This document shows, one piece after another, positions 46,456 to 60,097 of a stretch of 64,000 nt of DNA. A program made the translations under genes and the position numbers. Numbering within the stretch: position 1 is the first letter of the stretch; each line of letters starts with the position of its first letter. A model generated the notes under the pieces. It made no database searches, was not told the origin of the DNA, and saw only the letters and a program-made list of their open reading frames with translations. Source of the stretch: Rostratula benghalensis. Its lineage: Eukaryota; Chordata; Aves; Charadriiformes; Rostratulidae. The DNA lies in contig VXAI01000096.1 of NCBI GenBank assembly GCA_013399305.1, positions 680,849-744,848 of the forward strand. The letters are read 5' to 3'.

Positions 46456-49400
46456 CTTGGAAGAGGCTCCCCTGGCAGCCCTGGCTTGTGGAGAGAAGGT
46501 CAGGTGTCCCAGTCCAGCTCCATGCTTTGGTGTCTGCTGGATTTAACCCTCCTGTGTTTTCATACCCTTTGAAGCACCTGTACCCCTTCCTACTCTGATG
46601 ATGCCTGTGCGTCATTCAACCTGCTTGCAGGTCTGCTGGAACATGGGTGGGATGAGAATAGCCATTTTGCAATTTTGAACTTATTTTGCAGGTTCTGGAT
46701 TATGTGCAAGAAAGAGTAAAATGCATTTCTGGGTCAAATGCTCTCATCTTCTAGTTTGTTCCAACTGCTGCAGCTCCCAGGGAGCCAGTGCCCCAGAGCT
46801 GTGGCCCTTGGCAGGCACTGGCTTTGAATTTATTTTTGTATTACTGTGACTAATATTTAGGGTGAATGGGTTTAAGTTTTGTCTCCGGCATTGTGATGCA
46901 GAGAAATTTGTTCTCTCTATAGAGAAGTCACTCCAGTAAGAGTCCCAGTCCTGCTGGGGCTCACAGGTAGAGAGCACAAGCTTTGGCTGGGTGCAGACTT
47001 GCCTCTCTGGACAAACAGAGCTCTCTTGGAGTTCATGTTGTCTTTCTGCTGTTGTCCATCAGTCTGGTTGTCACCACACAAACTGGGGAGCATTAGCAAT
47101 TCACATAAGGCTTTATTGCACAGGATTGAGCTGGCATTATTTTTTAGGTGTGTTTTCCTCCCCTTAACAAGGGGGTGTCTGTGAGATCCTCTCTTGAAAT
47201 TTTTTTTGTTACATCACTCAGCCTGGCTCTGTTCAGAATTGCTTCTTTCCTGAACTCCTGCCTTGGTCCTGTCTTCCTGTCGTGCTTTTTCAAAGCAACT
47301 GTCCCCTGCTCCACCTCACCATGACAGTTCTGTCATGGCCACTGTCTTGCACAGACAGCCGGTCCACATCTTGGACCCTGATGGATCTCCTAGGCTTTGT
47401 AGCACCAGCTTCTGCTGTGTCCCCCTCATGCAAGCTGAGATAGAGACCTACTTCCACAGTGCATCCATGCTTCCCTGTTGTTTGATCCTTGTTTTCCTAG
47501 TTACAACCTGTGGAAATGGGTGTTCTGTCCCCAGAATGATGGAGTTGGGGTGTCTTGTGTGCACATGGGGTGTGTGGGGTTTGGCTCTGCAAGTCTCTCT
47601 CTCCTCCCTTTATTGCTGGTCAGCTTCTTCATGCTGCCTTTACTCAGGCTCTACTCTTACTCCCTCAGCCAACTTCTTGTTCTGCACCACTTGCCTGTGC
47701 TGTTGTGTTAACACCATGAGTTCCTTGCACTGGCAGCCCCTGGAGTTTCTCCTCTGAGAAAGGTTTTAATCGGTAATTGAGGGCATTATTGCCCCTTGCA
47801 CAGCAAAGGTGTTGGCATCTTCCATGTTTTAATTCCTGGAGCAGAGCTGAGGAGAGAAGGGGTCTGCTATTTGGGGTGGTGGTGGAAAACCACACCCTTG
47901 TGTTCAGTTCTTATTATATTTTCTTCAGTGCCATGTAGGAAGGTTACCTCTTGTTGTTAAAAAAAACCCACATAATGCTTCCGGTTTGTTGGCTTTAGTG
48001 GTTTGCTTTTTTTTCTGAATGGAAATATGTGGCTTCTCACTGAGAAGTATTGGTCCAGAGCTACGTACAGAGGTAACCCAAGCCTGTTAGCAGAGAGAGG
48101 AAATGTAGGGACATCGTACAAGTGTCATGGCTTTCATTAGAGGATTGTCACAGAACTTTGTGGAAATGTGGGGCTGGAAACAGGCAAGGACAAAGGATTT
48201 GTTTAACGTCAGGATATAACATTGCAACTCAGGACCTCCGTGGGGCCTTTCTGTTCCAGATACTGTATTTCACGTTGTTTTTGTCCGTGAACTCGTGACA
48301 TTCCTTGGCTGGTCCCAAGAGCACTTAATCACAATAGCTGGGGGGCTCTGGCTTAGGGTGCAGCAGCAAAGCTGCAGATGTGCAGCCAGGGAGTCGTTTT
48401 CAGCTGTCTCTCAAATCTTGCTTGCCTGGCTTCACTTTAGCAGGAAGCCCGTGGTTCCTGCTGTTTTTTTCCTGAGTGGTTTTCTAACTGGTTAATCCCC
48501 TTTGCGGGGCCGGGGGGAGGGAAGGAGGGATTCTGCCCGCAGGTGGGTGCAGGAAGAGGATGCAGGAGATACCCTGGGCACTGGGCAGGGAGAGGCCTGT
48601 AGGAGCCAGGACTGGTTTGTCTTTTAAGGTTTGTATTGCTCAACACTGAAAAAGTATGAGTTAAAGTGGCTCTACTGTCCTTTAAATTTAAGAAAAAGCT
48701 AGGAAGGGGAGGCCTGTGCGGAGTGAAAATTTAAAACAATATCTTGGGGTTTGTTTTTTTTTCTTAACTCTGCCAAAAATTCTTACTAAGACTTTTTGCA
48801 CTGATCTTGGACAGGAAAACATTGCAAAATATCACATTCTCCTTGGATGATAACATTGTTTCCTGCCCCACTCTAATACCAGCCATGCTGTCCTTTTGCC
48901 TCAATTCCTGGGATTGCTTTACTCGAATGTTTGCTTTCTCCACTGGGCTGGACTCTGATATTTCCTACTGGTTTGTGGGGGGATTGGCTGAAACCTCTCT
49001 AAGCCTAGAGGCAGCACAGCCCAAATGCTCACTTGCTTGTTTCTCTGGAGCTAAATCTGTGTTCCCAGCTGATAATTCTGACAAGATCCCACCCCTTCAC
49101 CTCCAGAGAGCCAGCTGGAATATGTAAATCCAACCAACTGGATTTATAAGCGCCACATGGAAGTGACAAGATAAGTACCAAAGCCATGTCCTTTGGTTAT
49201 CCCCTGAGCACATCGCTGACGGCTGGACTTCAACTCATCACAGATAACATGGTTCCTTCTGCAGACATATTGGGTTTGATTTGCATTAATTGGCTTTGAT
49301 TTCCATATGTTGTTCAGAAAATCCTGGTCTAAGAGTGGTATTTCTGGAGCTGGTTGTGTTTGGAGTAGATGAACCTGCCTGGAGACCCATGTTAGCTGTT

Positions 49401-50340
49401 TGCCCTGTCTCTCAGACAGATATCTGAGTTCTTGCCTTTGTTTCCACCACAATGTTTCTTAGACCTACAAGATCCAAAATCCTCTAGGCAAGTTGCAGTA
49501 TGCTCTGTGGGGGAGGGGGCTTTGCATGTAAACAGCCTGTAGCATTCAGGAGGGTGATGAGACTCCCTGGGCATGTAGTGCTGCCCCTGCTGTCCCTGGC
49601 CATCTTCACCAGGTGGTGACATGGAGCCTGACCCCGGCTTTTTTAGTCCTGCTTGCTCTGACAGTCTTGTCAGTAGCTTCAGGCTGAAGTATTGGACTGC
49701 AAACAGAAGAAGCTGAAGGACAAGTGTAACTGTGGGCTCTGCTGCATCTTAATATGCTGCTGCCATCTTCACAGCAGGAGGGGAGTGACTTGTCCCTCTC
49801 CTCTCCCCGGGATGCAGTAACCCAGCAATCCAAAGCAGGCAAGGGTAGGACAAAAAAAGTGGTCCAGCTAAAACAGTTGGCAGGACCAAAAAGTGAGCGT
49901 CCATCTTCCCTGCTCCTGTGTTCCTGCAGGCCAGGGCTGGGAGAGTTTTTTCTTTTTGCAGGTTTCAGTCATATGGTGCACATCAGCCTGGTGTGCTGTT
50001 TGCTGGCTCCTCCCCTCCAGAAACATTACACAGAGCCTGGGGGGGAAGTTCTTGGCCACGATGAGGTTGAATTTTCCAGACTCTGATCCCATTGGGGTTT
50101 CATTGCTTGCAACCTTTAGCATGATGTTGTTTTGGTTTGGTTTTTTTCTCCTTAAATCCAGGCTTCAACAGCCTAAATTAGCTGGCTGTTGAGCGTAAGC
50201 TTGCCTGATACATGACATTTTTGATGGGGAAATATAAGCAATAGAGGTGGTGAGTAGAGATGCTCAAGGATGGTGGTTTTGGTCTGTGGAGAATCTCAAG
50301 AGTTGGTGTCTTTTTCTTTCTCTCTCTTTTTCCTGAACCT
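46456..50340. other. Unique non-coding DNA, no gene recognised
   Basis: The longest open frame is 164 codons (47263-47757, +). Its product is very rich in Cys, Ser and Leu, as expected from a pyrimidine-rich stretch, and shows no ordered cysteine motif. A strong G-quadruplex pattern is listed separately. No repeat was recognised. Confidence 0.62.
48506..48529 (+). other. Potential G-quadruplex
   Basis: Four G tracts (GGGG, GGGGGG, GGG, GGG) are separated by loops CC, A and AAGGA, matching the standard G3+N1-7 pattern without forcing. The pattern is seen directly. Its formation or function is inferred only. Confidence 0.75.
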
Positions 50341-50570
50341 GGATACAAAATCAAAATTTTCCTAAACTCCCACCCAACAAGAATTTGCAGATTCCACCCC
50401 CCATTTTCACTTTAAATAAAAACCTTACCTCTATTTATACCCTTTATTTAAACAAAGATCTTTATAAATACCCCAAAGTATTCCTGGTGACTCATTACTT
50501 CAAAAATGTCAAAATAGGCATTTCAAACACCCCCCCCCTTTTTTTTTTCCATTCAGTGTTTAACAAAAGT
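50341..50570. other. G-poor, strongly strand-skewed AT-rich block
   Basis: Counting the plus strand gives about 60 C and 16 G over 230 bases, with a single G in 50401-50460. The block ends in C9 (50530-50538) followed by T10 (50539-50548). No open frame above 73 codons or known repeat explains the composition. Confidence 0.8.
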
Positions 50571-53500
50571 GTTCCAGTGCGCTTGCTAAATTATGCTTTT
50601 GTTTAAAATAGGAGATTTTTTTGCCTATCTGGCTTTGATGGCACAGCAGGTTCTGGAGACAGTTCAGTGGGGGGGCTCCTAGCAGCTTGTGTGACCTGGC
50701 TGGTTGGCAGACCTGACCTTCATGAAGGTAGACCAGGTTCCTGTGTCCGCTCAGAGATGGTCTTTCTGCTGCTTGGTCAGTCAGTGGACACAGCCGGGTG
50801 CAAAGCTAGGCAGGTAGAAGATCAGCCAATGTAACTGTACAAGGTTGCATGTGCAGCTGTGGGGCTTGTGTTACCCTGCAGGGCCACCCAAGAAGAGATG
50901 GAAGAAGGGAACTGAAAGCTTTGTCTGTGGCCCAGACCTTGGTCTGAGCTCAGAGGAGTAGCTGAGTGAACTGAGAGAAGGTCCAGAGCTGCACTGACCT
51001 TCTATCTCTGGCCAGCACAGCTGAGCCTGTGCATGGGATGTCACTTGCTCCTGCTGTTTCTCTCTAGGAACTGCTGGTTCTTTGCTGCTTCTCAGTTGGG
51101 CATAGCACCAAAATCCTGTCTTGGAGCAAAAAGAGTGAAGAGTAAGCAGATTCTTGCATCCTAACAGCACCAGTGTCCTGCTGGCTGGACTAGTGAGATG
51201 CTTCCCCTCTAGCCTTGCTCTCTGAGTAACCCCTGCCTTTTCTGTGCTAGTCACTTCAGACTGCAGTAAGGATGAGAGACATTTCTGTAGCTACTCAAAA
51301 ATAACAGCAGATGTTCCCAGCGGTGGGAAGCTCATCTGCCCTGCGTGGGAGCAACGTTCAGTACAACCTCAGCCCTGTGTTGGTTGTATCTCCTGCCAGT
51401 AATTTACACAAAGAAATTGAGATAATGTCAGGATTGTGAGACACACCAGTAGATTTGGGTCTAAAATGAGAAATATTAGGGAGGTGACTTGTGTGGACAG
51501 ATGTTCATCCTGGGTTGTGCAGCATAATCATGTTTGCCACCTTTAAGTTTGAGATGCCCAACTCAAGCTTAGTGTGGCTTATCCAAATCCCTGCTGGGAA
51601 GAGAGGCTGGGTCCCTTGCTGTGTTGTAAGTGGGGAATGGTTTGCTGCTGTGTTCTGTTGATGGTATCTGGTGGCTATGGCCTGACAGGAGCCATGGGGA
51701 TTAGGCCCAGGATGGATGTGGTTGCCCAGAAAGGTTCACTTCTATTATGACCGAAAATGAAGCTGTCTTAGTCATGCAAAGGTAAAGCCAACAGGGGACT
51801 GTCCCCAGGGTTGCTTTTACTTTCTCATCTAGTCTTTCCTGGTGTGTTTTTTCTTGTGCTTCAGACCATGTGTTTCCTTCTCAAGGGTGGGAGAAGCAGA
51901 CACCCCTGAGGGCCAAGTGTCCTGGAGAGGCAGAGGTACACATCAGCCTCAAGCCTCTTCCAGCCTGGCTTCATTTGCTGAGTTCTTACTCAGGTTGCAG
52001 CTCCTGAGCACAAGGGGTTTGCAGACCCCTGATAGGAAAGCCAGCTTCTCTTGGTTTGCGGGCTGACCCCTCACCATACGTGCTGAGATTCATTTGCAGA
52101 GTATGTGGTGAATCACTGAGGCATGTGAGATGGTCTGGAAACACTTATCCAAAAGATGAAGTGAGACCTTTATTATAAGGGAGCCCAGCCCTGTGGGTTC
52201 CTATTCCTGAGGTCAAACAGAAGGTGCAAAGTGAGCAGTCCTTCACTTGCCTGCAACCACGGCGAGGGCATTGCCTAACAGACGGCTTTCCTCACTGCTT
52301 CCTCATCCCCTTTTCTATCACTGTTTTCTTTCTTGCCTTGGGCAAGCCCTTCACAGCAGAGGCTTTTGGGGTCTCCCCACAAGAAGTGGGGAGGACTGAT
52401 GAGTGCCTGGCTGGTCTTGCTTCAGAGCGAAGAGGCAGCTGCCCTCAGATACCAGGATGCCTGGGAGATGTGTGGTAGTCAGCTGAAAAGGGAGAAACTG
52501 ACCCCAGTTGATTTACAGCAAGTAGGGTGCTTTGTCCTTTGAGCTTTATGTGTGTCTGTACATATTTTTGCAGATATCTATATATACAGTTGGGTGGAAC
52601 AGTTATATCACTTTTTTCTATCATTCCACATAAAGAATAGGCTGTTTCTATAGGTAGTTGTTTCCTAAAATCTAAGAATACATGAGTGAAAATGCAATGT
52701 ACTGACGCTTATACCTACTTCTAAAGCAGATCACCAGAGTAGTTTCAGGGTGGCTGAACTATCATGGACCATTTTTGTGAGCCAGTGTGAGGTATCTGTA
52801 GAAAGCAATTTTCTACAATCAGCTAGTGTATCCTATATTTTTGGCTGAGTTCAGGAGCCTGTTATGTGGTGTTGGTCCCTCTCATCTTTTAATCACAGCT
52901 GTGCTATGAAAAAGAGCAAAATTATACTTGTTTCAGAATAATTGACTGTGATTACATAGCTGCTTGTTCTCAGTGGAAGGTAGCTGTCGGGATGTGTGAG
53001 AGAAGTGCCAAGTCTCCATCCCTTCTTTAAAGAAATGTCAAGTTGAGGTGTTTATTTCTATCAGCCCCTGTACTTGGTCTATCACCAAATGGGGTCACTA
53101 GCAGCTCCAAAAACTGTCAGTGCTATTATCAGGAGATGCTGCTGCGTACCTAAAAAAGTCTTTGTTCTAAAGCCCCCTCCCAACAAAGAAGGGATGACTT
53201 GTATTTGCCACAGGAGCTGCTGTGAGAGTGGATTGGTTAAATATTTCCAAACACTGTTGGAACATCATAGCATTAAACTAATCTTTATACTCCTTGGTAA
53301 ATAGCTGCTATTTCTTTATGGCAGGCTGTACATACGGGCTGTTATGGTGATACAGCCAAAAGGGGCTTTTGATGCTTTGTTCCCATTAGAAATTGGACAC
53401 ACACATTTCCTGGGTGCTTTTGAAAATGTCTGCAGTCCAATCATTAGCAGCAGGAGGGGAGATAGGAGCCTAATATGAAATGCAGTTTCTGCCCCTGTTT

Positions 53501-56500
53501 CTCAGAGAAACTTGGTGAGAGGAAGCAAAGTGAAGTTTCAAGGGGGAGTAGAAGTGCCATACTGTCTACTGGAGATGCAGGGGTTCTGGCCCTGTTCACT
53601 GTCTCCTGCTTTATTTCAGTCACACCTTGGTAGCCAGAGTTGTGAGGATGAATTTTAGATGTTGCAGTCAAGCCAATGTCATCCTCCTGGCAGCAACCAA
53701 CTTCTTATATCCTCTCCCTGCTTTCAGCTTTGTCTTTCCAGCTCCTCCCTGGCACAAGTCCTGGTGCTTGGCAGAGCTTGTGCTGGGAAGATGCACCTTG
53801 ATGACCTCTCAGAAGCAGATGTGCTGTATCTGGGGGGTTGGGAGGGTGAGTGGGTTCAGTGCAGGTTCTGCTGAGCGCCAGGGTAAAGGGGATAAACGGG
53901 GGTGCATGAGTGAGGGGGAACAGCTCTTTTGGCACCAATGATCCATTGGTTAGATCTGTGTATCTGTAACTTACATTAAGACTAAAGATTTTCGATCTGT
54001 GTTTTCACTTGAGGAAAACCACTGTTTTAGGACAGCCACAGCTGAAAAAAGTGCAAAATGAAAAGTAAATTGACTTCTAGCCTTTTTGGGGCCATTCTTC
54101 CAGAGAAAAAGCTTCTGGATAAGGCAGAAAGTTTTGCCTTAGGATTTCGGAAGAAACTCAGTTCCTTGCTGAGCTCGTGATGCAAGCAAGCAACAGAGGA
54201 GTTGTTTGGCTGAGATCAAAACCACGTGAGAAGCTGGGACCTGGGAAAGAAGAGGAGATGTGGTGATGCATGTTTTTACAGCTCTGCCTAGGCAGTGCTG
54301 GTACAGAGCTGCCTGAGGAACACAGCCCCACAGCTAAGTGGGCATTGGCTTTAACTCTCATCATGTGCTCTATGGATCTCGCATTTCTCTTGATTATGGC
54401 AGTTTGCTGTTCCTGCTCACATGCAGGGTGCTGGGTGCTGGCAGGGCACCTGGGAGAGCTGCCTGAATGTTTGGGAGCAGAGGGTAATCCCTGATGTTGC
54501 TCAGAGGCTGGAAGAGTAGAAAAAGCAGAGGGAAGCTTGATGATGAGGTCAGAGCTGTTTACTTAACCCAACCCACTGGCATCATACTGGGAGTCCACAG
54601 ATCAGTAAAAGGTTCCCAAGGTGATAAGAACTGAAATCTCCAAGAATAACTATTAAGCATGAAAGTTGCTATTTTGTAGTGTTGTGATTGCTTATATTTG
54701 CTGCTTAAAATGCATACACATATACGCAGCTGGGAGATGTCTAAGCCCCCCTGGATAGGAGCCTGGAGAGGCTCCAGCCCTTTGTCTGTGGGATAAACTG
54801 TGGCTCCCTCAGAACACCCAAAGTTTGTCCTGTGGGGTCTTGCATGTCCCTTTGGGAATAGGCCCTCTTGCCTATTCAGGACATGAGAGAGCATTTGGCT
54901 TGCCCAAGACAGCGAGAAAACCCCTTTGACACCCAGCTAGACTCAAGGAATTTGTCAGTAAACTCCCACCTGCCTTGAAGAGCACATTAGGAACATCTGC
55001 TGAGAACCCTAATTATCCCTTTTCCCTGGCAGGTGCTCTGTGATTGTCTGCTCAACACAGGTTTGTCATGGCAGACTCAGAACCCTGCTGCAAATGAGTA
55101 GATGCTGAAGACATGGTCCAGTTCTTGCTCCCCGCAATGGATATCTGTATGAATCCAATTTTGCTTGAATTATCAAGATTAAAGGTAGTGAATTTAGTGA
55201 CCTGGGGGGCTTTGAGGGAGACCTGTGGTTTTCCCCGATGGCTGCATGGGCTGGAGATGAGAAGACTGTGATCTGGGTTGGCGTTACTTCACTTGGGCAT
55301 CTCCACATCAGAGGAAACCCTTGTTGTGTTCAGGCTTAAATAGCTCTACATTAGTTTTGATGGAAGGAAGGCAGGCAAGCTCTCACTTGAGCCCCTCTTC
55401 TAAACTGAACCAAGACAGTGTCTTGGAAACTGTAACCCTGAGACTGCTATTTTCTTCTGCCCCAGAAGAAAGAGGCTTTCTGTTTCTGTAGTAAGATGCT
55501 TGTTTCCTGCTTGGGCTCAAATAATGTGAAACCCCACATCATCAGAGCATAGGAGCTGTCCTGCTTTTTTTCTCAGTTATAAGCTTTTTTTTCAGGATTT
55601 CTTTTTTCCTCTTCCTATCTTCTTTCCTTTAACTATAAATCCTTCTAAAAGAAATCAGATATTTCCCTGAATAGCACATTTCTGAGCACAATTCTTACAT
55701 GTCTTGTGTACAGGATTTTCTTCCAGGCTTTGTGAAGTCCTCTTTGTTAGAATGAAATGCAGAAGAGCCAGATGGTTTGGCTGGAGTCCAGTTACCTAAG
55801 AAACGTAGCACCAGGACTGTATCAGAAGCTATTTCCTCTAAAGATCATGCTCGGCCTGCTTTGTTCTAATAACCGGCTTAGAGTCAAGATCGAGCTGTCA
55901 ATACCTATTCCTGCTCCCCTCCACCCCCGCCATTAATCTACAAGGTTCAGCCTGGAATCAATATAAATGACCTCATGGGTTGGGTTTTTTTTTTATTTCC
56001 TCATATAATGTTTCTCCACATGACTCCTCCTTCAGAGGTGTGTTGAATCATGCATGCTTTTTTCCCCAGTAAAGCTGCAGTGGAAATTTTTATGGTCTCT
56101 TGCTCTCTCTGGTCCAAAGTGTCTGGGTTGTCTGTATACGTGGGGAGGCTGGAGGAGCACTGACACCTCCCTGGTCAGTAGTGGCTTTAGAGCTCCTGTA
56201 GCTTCTACAATTGTTCTGCCCTCGGGAAGGGGTGGATGGATAGAGGGGGGTGAGGTGTGTGCTGCTTAGGTGTTGGCCTGTCTATTTTCTGTGTGATGAT
56301 GTGCAGAAGTTTCTAAATATATGATGTTTGCAACATGAAGCTGGGGAGCATACTGTAGGTTTATTTCCCAAAAAAGGACTAAAACTCACAGAGTCACTGG
56401 GTCCCTGCTGTGAAGGGATGTGGGTGGTGTGTTCAGTCATTCAGTGCATGTGAAGTGGTTTGGGTGGATCTCTCTGAGGCCATTCTGCTTTGAGAGAAGG

Positions 56501-56774
56501 CACCACCACTCCACTGCAAGCAGCAGGTGTTTCTGCTGGGAAAACCTTTCATTTTGTCCCTGGCATGTTTGAAGTAAAATTAAATTTTCAGTCTCAAGTC
56601 AGACTTGACTCAAGATCTGATTTTCTTCAGCAGAAAATCTAAGGGAACATTTGGGTTGATTCAGTGGAGGTGTTCTTGCTTTTCATGTTCTTTGTCTTTC
56701 AGATTGAACTCTTCTATGGGGGGTTTGGGGTTTTTTTTAAGTGTTCACTTAAAATCAAGCATAAAATTGGGTGG

Positions 56775-56788
56775 AAAAAAAAAAAAAA
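56775..56788. repeat. Poly-A tract (14 A)
   Basis: An uninterrupted 14-A run in unique sequence. It is followed some 200 bp later by a T15 run at 56990-57004, but no inverted-repeat element is visible between them. Confidence 0.9.
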
Positions 56789-56989
56789 GAACATCTTGGG
56801 ACATCCATCCTCATCTTGGAGGGAGGAGGATGGCAGAGGGATGAAGAAACACACGATTGTCATCCCATGTGACAGAAATTTATCACAGGAAGTATCCATC
56901 CGGATCCTTCTGACATGGAGGATCTGATTTAGCAACTGCTTAGCATCGTGCTCCAAGCTGAGTTCTCAGTTATCCAGTGATTTTCTTTC

Positions 56990-57004
56990 TTTTTTTTTTT
57001 TTTT
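56990..57004. repeat. Poly-T tract (15 T)
   Basis: An uninterrupted 15-T run preceded by a TTTTCTTTC pyrimidine stretch. Confidence 0.9.
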
Positions 57005-60000
57005 GTTAGTGAGATAAGAGCTGTTTTTTCTTTCCTAACAAGGCTCTGATTGTTAGCTGTAAAACTGAGTAGAAACCTGGCCCCTTGACTTCTGCAGTGT
57101 GACCTGGTCGTTGGCAGAGCCTTAACTCCAGGGCGTCTTTCTCTCCTCAGAGTTTGTGTGTCACCAAGCCTTTTTATTTATTTTTTTCCTGCATATGCTT
57201 GCTCTTGCAAAATCGCTTCACTAAAGTAGCATATCAAAATAATTGAGTGAAATTGGACGCTCCCTCTGCAGATGTAAAATTTATTGTCCACTCGTGCCTT
57301 TGTGCTGAAGTTAGGATCTTGGGTTTTAAAAACCCTCCTTCTCCTGGCTGTGTGGGAGTTTCTCCTAAAGATGTGGAATGTTTACTGCATACCAACAGCA
57401 AGACATTATGCAGACATGAGGCTCACAACACCTACAATTTCTAAACCGCATGTGGCCTGTGTGGATTTCCTTGTGCCGAATTCACATGGAAACACAAACA
57501 CATGTGGCATTTTTGTTGCTTTTCTAGGAAATCACTGAGCACAGCCCTGCTAAATAATACTTCCTACTGTTCTATGCACTGCGTGTGGGGGAAGGTACTG
57601 CCTTTGTGTCCCAGGCTGATGGAGCCACATGCCAAGGCTCGTGAGTCATTCACTCCGAGTGTCTGGCTTTCCAGGAAGGCAAATCCCTATTTTAGAACCT
57701 ATGAGGGACTGAAGAGCGCTGTGGGGAAATAATAAAGGAAAGGTCATCAAATGTTATCAGAACTGGAGGTTTCCAATGGGGGTCATGCCAGGAAATACAC
57801 AATTAGAAACAGGAGAAACTGCATTGTGTCAAGACAGCTGGAATAAAGGCAGCAGGATATGAAGTGCCTTCAGCCTGCTCTAAGGAGGGGTGAAGTGAGC
57901 TGGCAAGGTGTGAGAAGAGGGGAGGTTGGGGAAAAAGGTGAGAAGTTAATAGCTGGCATCGTGCTATGTGTGTTTGGCAGCAGCACTGTACAGCTATCAG
58001 CTGTTCCATCATCACTTGGGTGAAGGGAAGGGGCATCTCTCAGTTGCTGCCAGACAAATATCAGTGTGGATTGATGCTCCTCAGAGCTTCCTGATCCACA
58101 GTCAGGATGTGTCAGGATGGCCACTCATGGTGGTGCTTGCATGGTCCTTAAGGGACAGGTGTGCGGAGGACAGGAGCATCAGGACAGATTATTGGTACAG
58201 GGAGATGTTCCCTCTGTGATGGTACCATCAGCCTTCTGCCTTTCTGATGAGAGAAACGTCTTCTCTTTCCTACTTAAAACCAATATGGCTGAAAAAATAT
58301 CAGTTCTCGGGGAAAGCAAAAGTCCTTTGATTTCCTTGGTGCATATAGCAAGAATGCTTCCCCTCAGTATCCTACCCAAATTGTGATGAATGCTCAGTTG
58401 TTTTGTATGATTACTTGCATAATTGTTTCTTTGGATATATTGAGCAAAATACATGTGTGCTACCAGCAGCTGCAGGACTCCACCCCAGGGATGGCTCCAT
58501 TTCAGTGGTGAAATCATACTGGAATGTGCTTCTCATCCAAACATTAACCCCACTTAACCTGAAAAAAAGCAAAACAAACCCAGAAATAAAACCACTCCAA
58601 GTTTCTCCTGTTTGAGAACAACTTACTCGCCTGCTTTTTTGTAACAGAGGGGCGTAAGTGTTCTGTTTATGTTCCTGTTGACCCATCTCAACTGTTTGAT
58701 GGAGAGCTAGAAGACGTAGGCATAATACGTTCATATTAGTTTGGAGGAAAAGACATCAAAGTGGAAGAGAGAGAGACAATTTACTTCCCTTTCAAAAAGT
58801 CTACTTCTGAAAAGCTTGCCAAAGACACACACTCTGTATGATTGGCCCTGTTGGTCATGCAAGCAGTCTGGTGGCTTTCATGGCCTTTTCCATGGCCTTT
58901 GCAAACTTTAGATGAGTTCTTTTAGTTGGGTCTCTTTTTTTTCTTGTGTGCCCTTAGCCTCCTTTGCTTAATGTTCCCTTTTAGCCCTGATTCAAACTAG
59001 CAGTAATGCCCCGAGGAGTTGGTACCTACAGCAGAATTGGAAGGCATCACCCTTAGCGACTTCAATGTGTTAATGAGTTGTACTGCAAGACTTTGGTAAT
59101 ACTTTCTTATTGTGACACTGGCTATGACTAAGCAGTTGGCAAATGGTTTGTGATACCCCGAAAAAGCTCTTGGCAAGGAACTGCATCCCTGTAAGTTCCT
59201 CTGGGGAGTGAATGAAATGTGAGCAGATGCATCTCAGGGCTTGGTCACTCCCATGTGTGGTAACACAGGCTGTTTGGGCATAAGTATTTCACTGGCAGAA
59301 GTGATATGAGTTATGAGGTGAAGTTGCTTCATGGTTATATCGCCAGGGAGGAATTTGAGAGATTGCTCCCAAGAGGCCCACTGATTGTTTCAGCCCAGAT
59401 TGTCACCTCTCCTGTGGTTACCTTCTGCACTTTGTTCCCATTGCTACTAAAAGCACTGAAAACTCTGAATTGCTGGATTGGCACGTTACTGGTTTTAAAA
59501 AGTAAATGAAGTGTCTTTCAGTAAGTGGGTCAGTTTCTCCAACTGGTTTGGCTTGAGCTGCATTTTCCATCACCTGTAGTAGTGACATAGTACTGACCCT
59601 GCTAATGGCTCTTGGACAATATCAGGACAAGTTAAGTCCTTTCCAGTGAAAGTCTTCAGAAATGATTGTTGATTCTTCTGCTTGTTGTATTGGGATTTTG
59701 GGATGAAGGGAGAAGGAGAAAAAAAACAAAACCAAAAACCCAACAAAAACAAAACTGACATGAGAGCTTGAATTGGTGGCATAAATTTTTCCAGTGAGTT
59801 GTTAACTTAGTTGTTAACAAAGTAGACTTGAATCCTAAACAGGCTACAGAGTCTAACCAAAATGCTGTGGAAATCGGATACTTCAACATTGGAAAGCCAA
59901 CATCTTATTAAAATGCACCATCTGATTAGGTGACAGCTACAACTTATTCCCAGGGAAATCCATTTAATTAGTTGGAAGAAGTCAGGATGTTTGATCTTCT

Positions 60001-60083
60001 GAGAAAGAGACACTTCCAAGGGACGGGCAAATACGAATTCAGGAGAGGAATTTTGTGATGTGCATCTGTTCACTTAAACTTGT

Positions 60084-60097
60084 AAAAAAAAAAAAAA
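60084..60097. repeat. Poly-A tract (14 A)
   Basis: An uninterrupted 14-A run. The upstream sequence shows no recognisable retrocopy and no AATAAA hexamer at the spacing expected of a processed transcript tail. Confidence 0.9.

Noticed and set aside
47263..47757. 164-codon Cys-rich open frame that could suggest a secreted cysteine-rich peptide.
   Set aside because: The cysteines come from TGC/TGT in a pyrimidine- and TG-rich stretch, are irregularly spaced, and no signal peptide cleavage pattern or conserved framework is visible.
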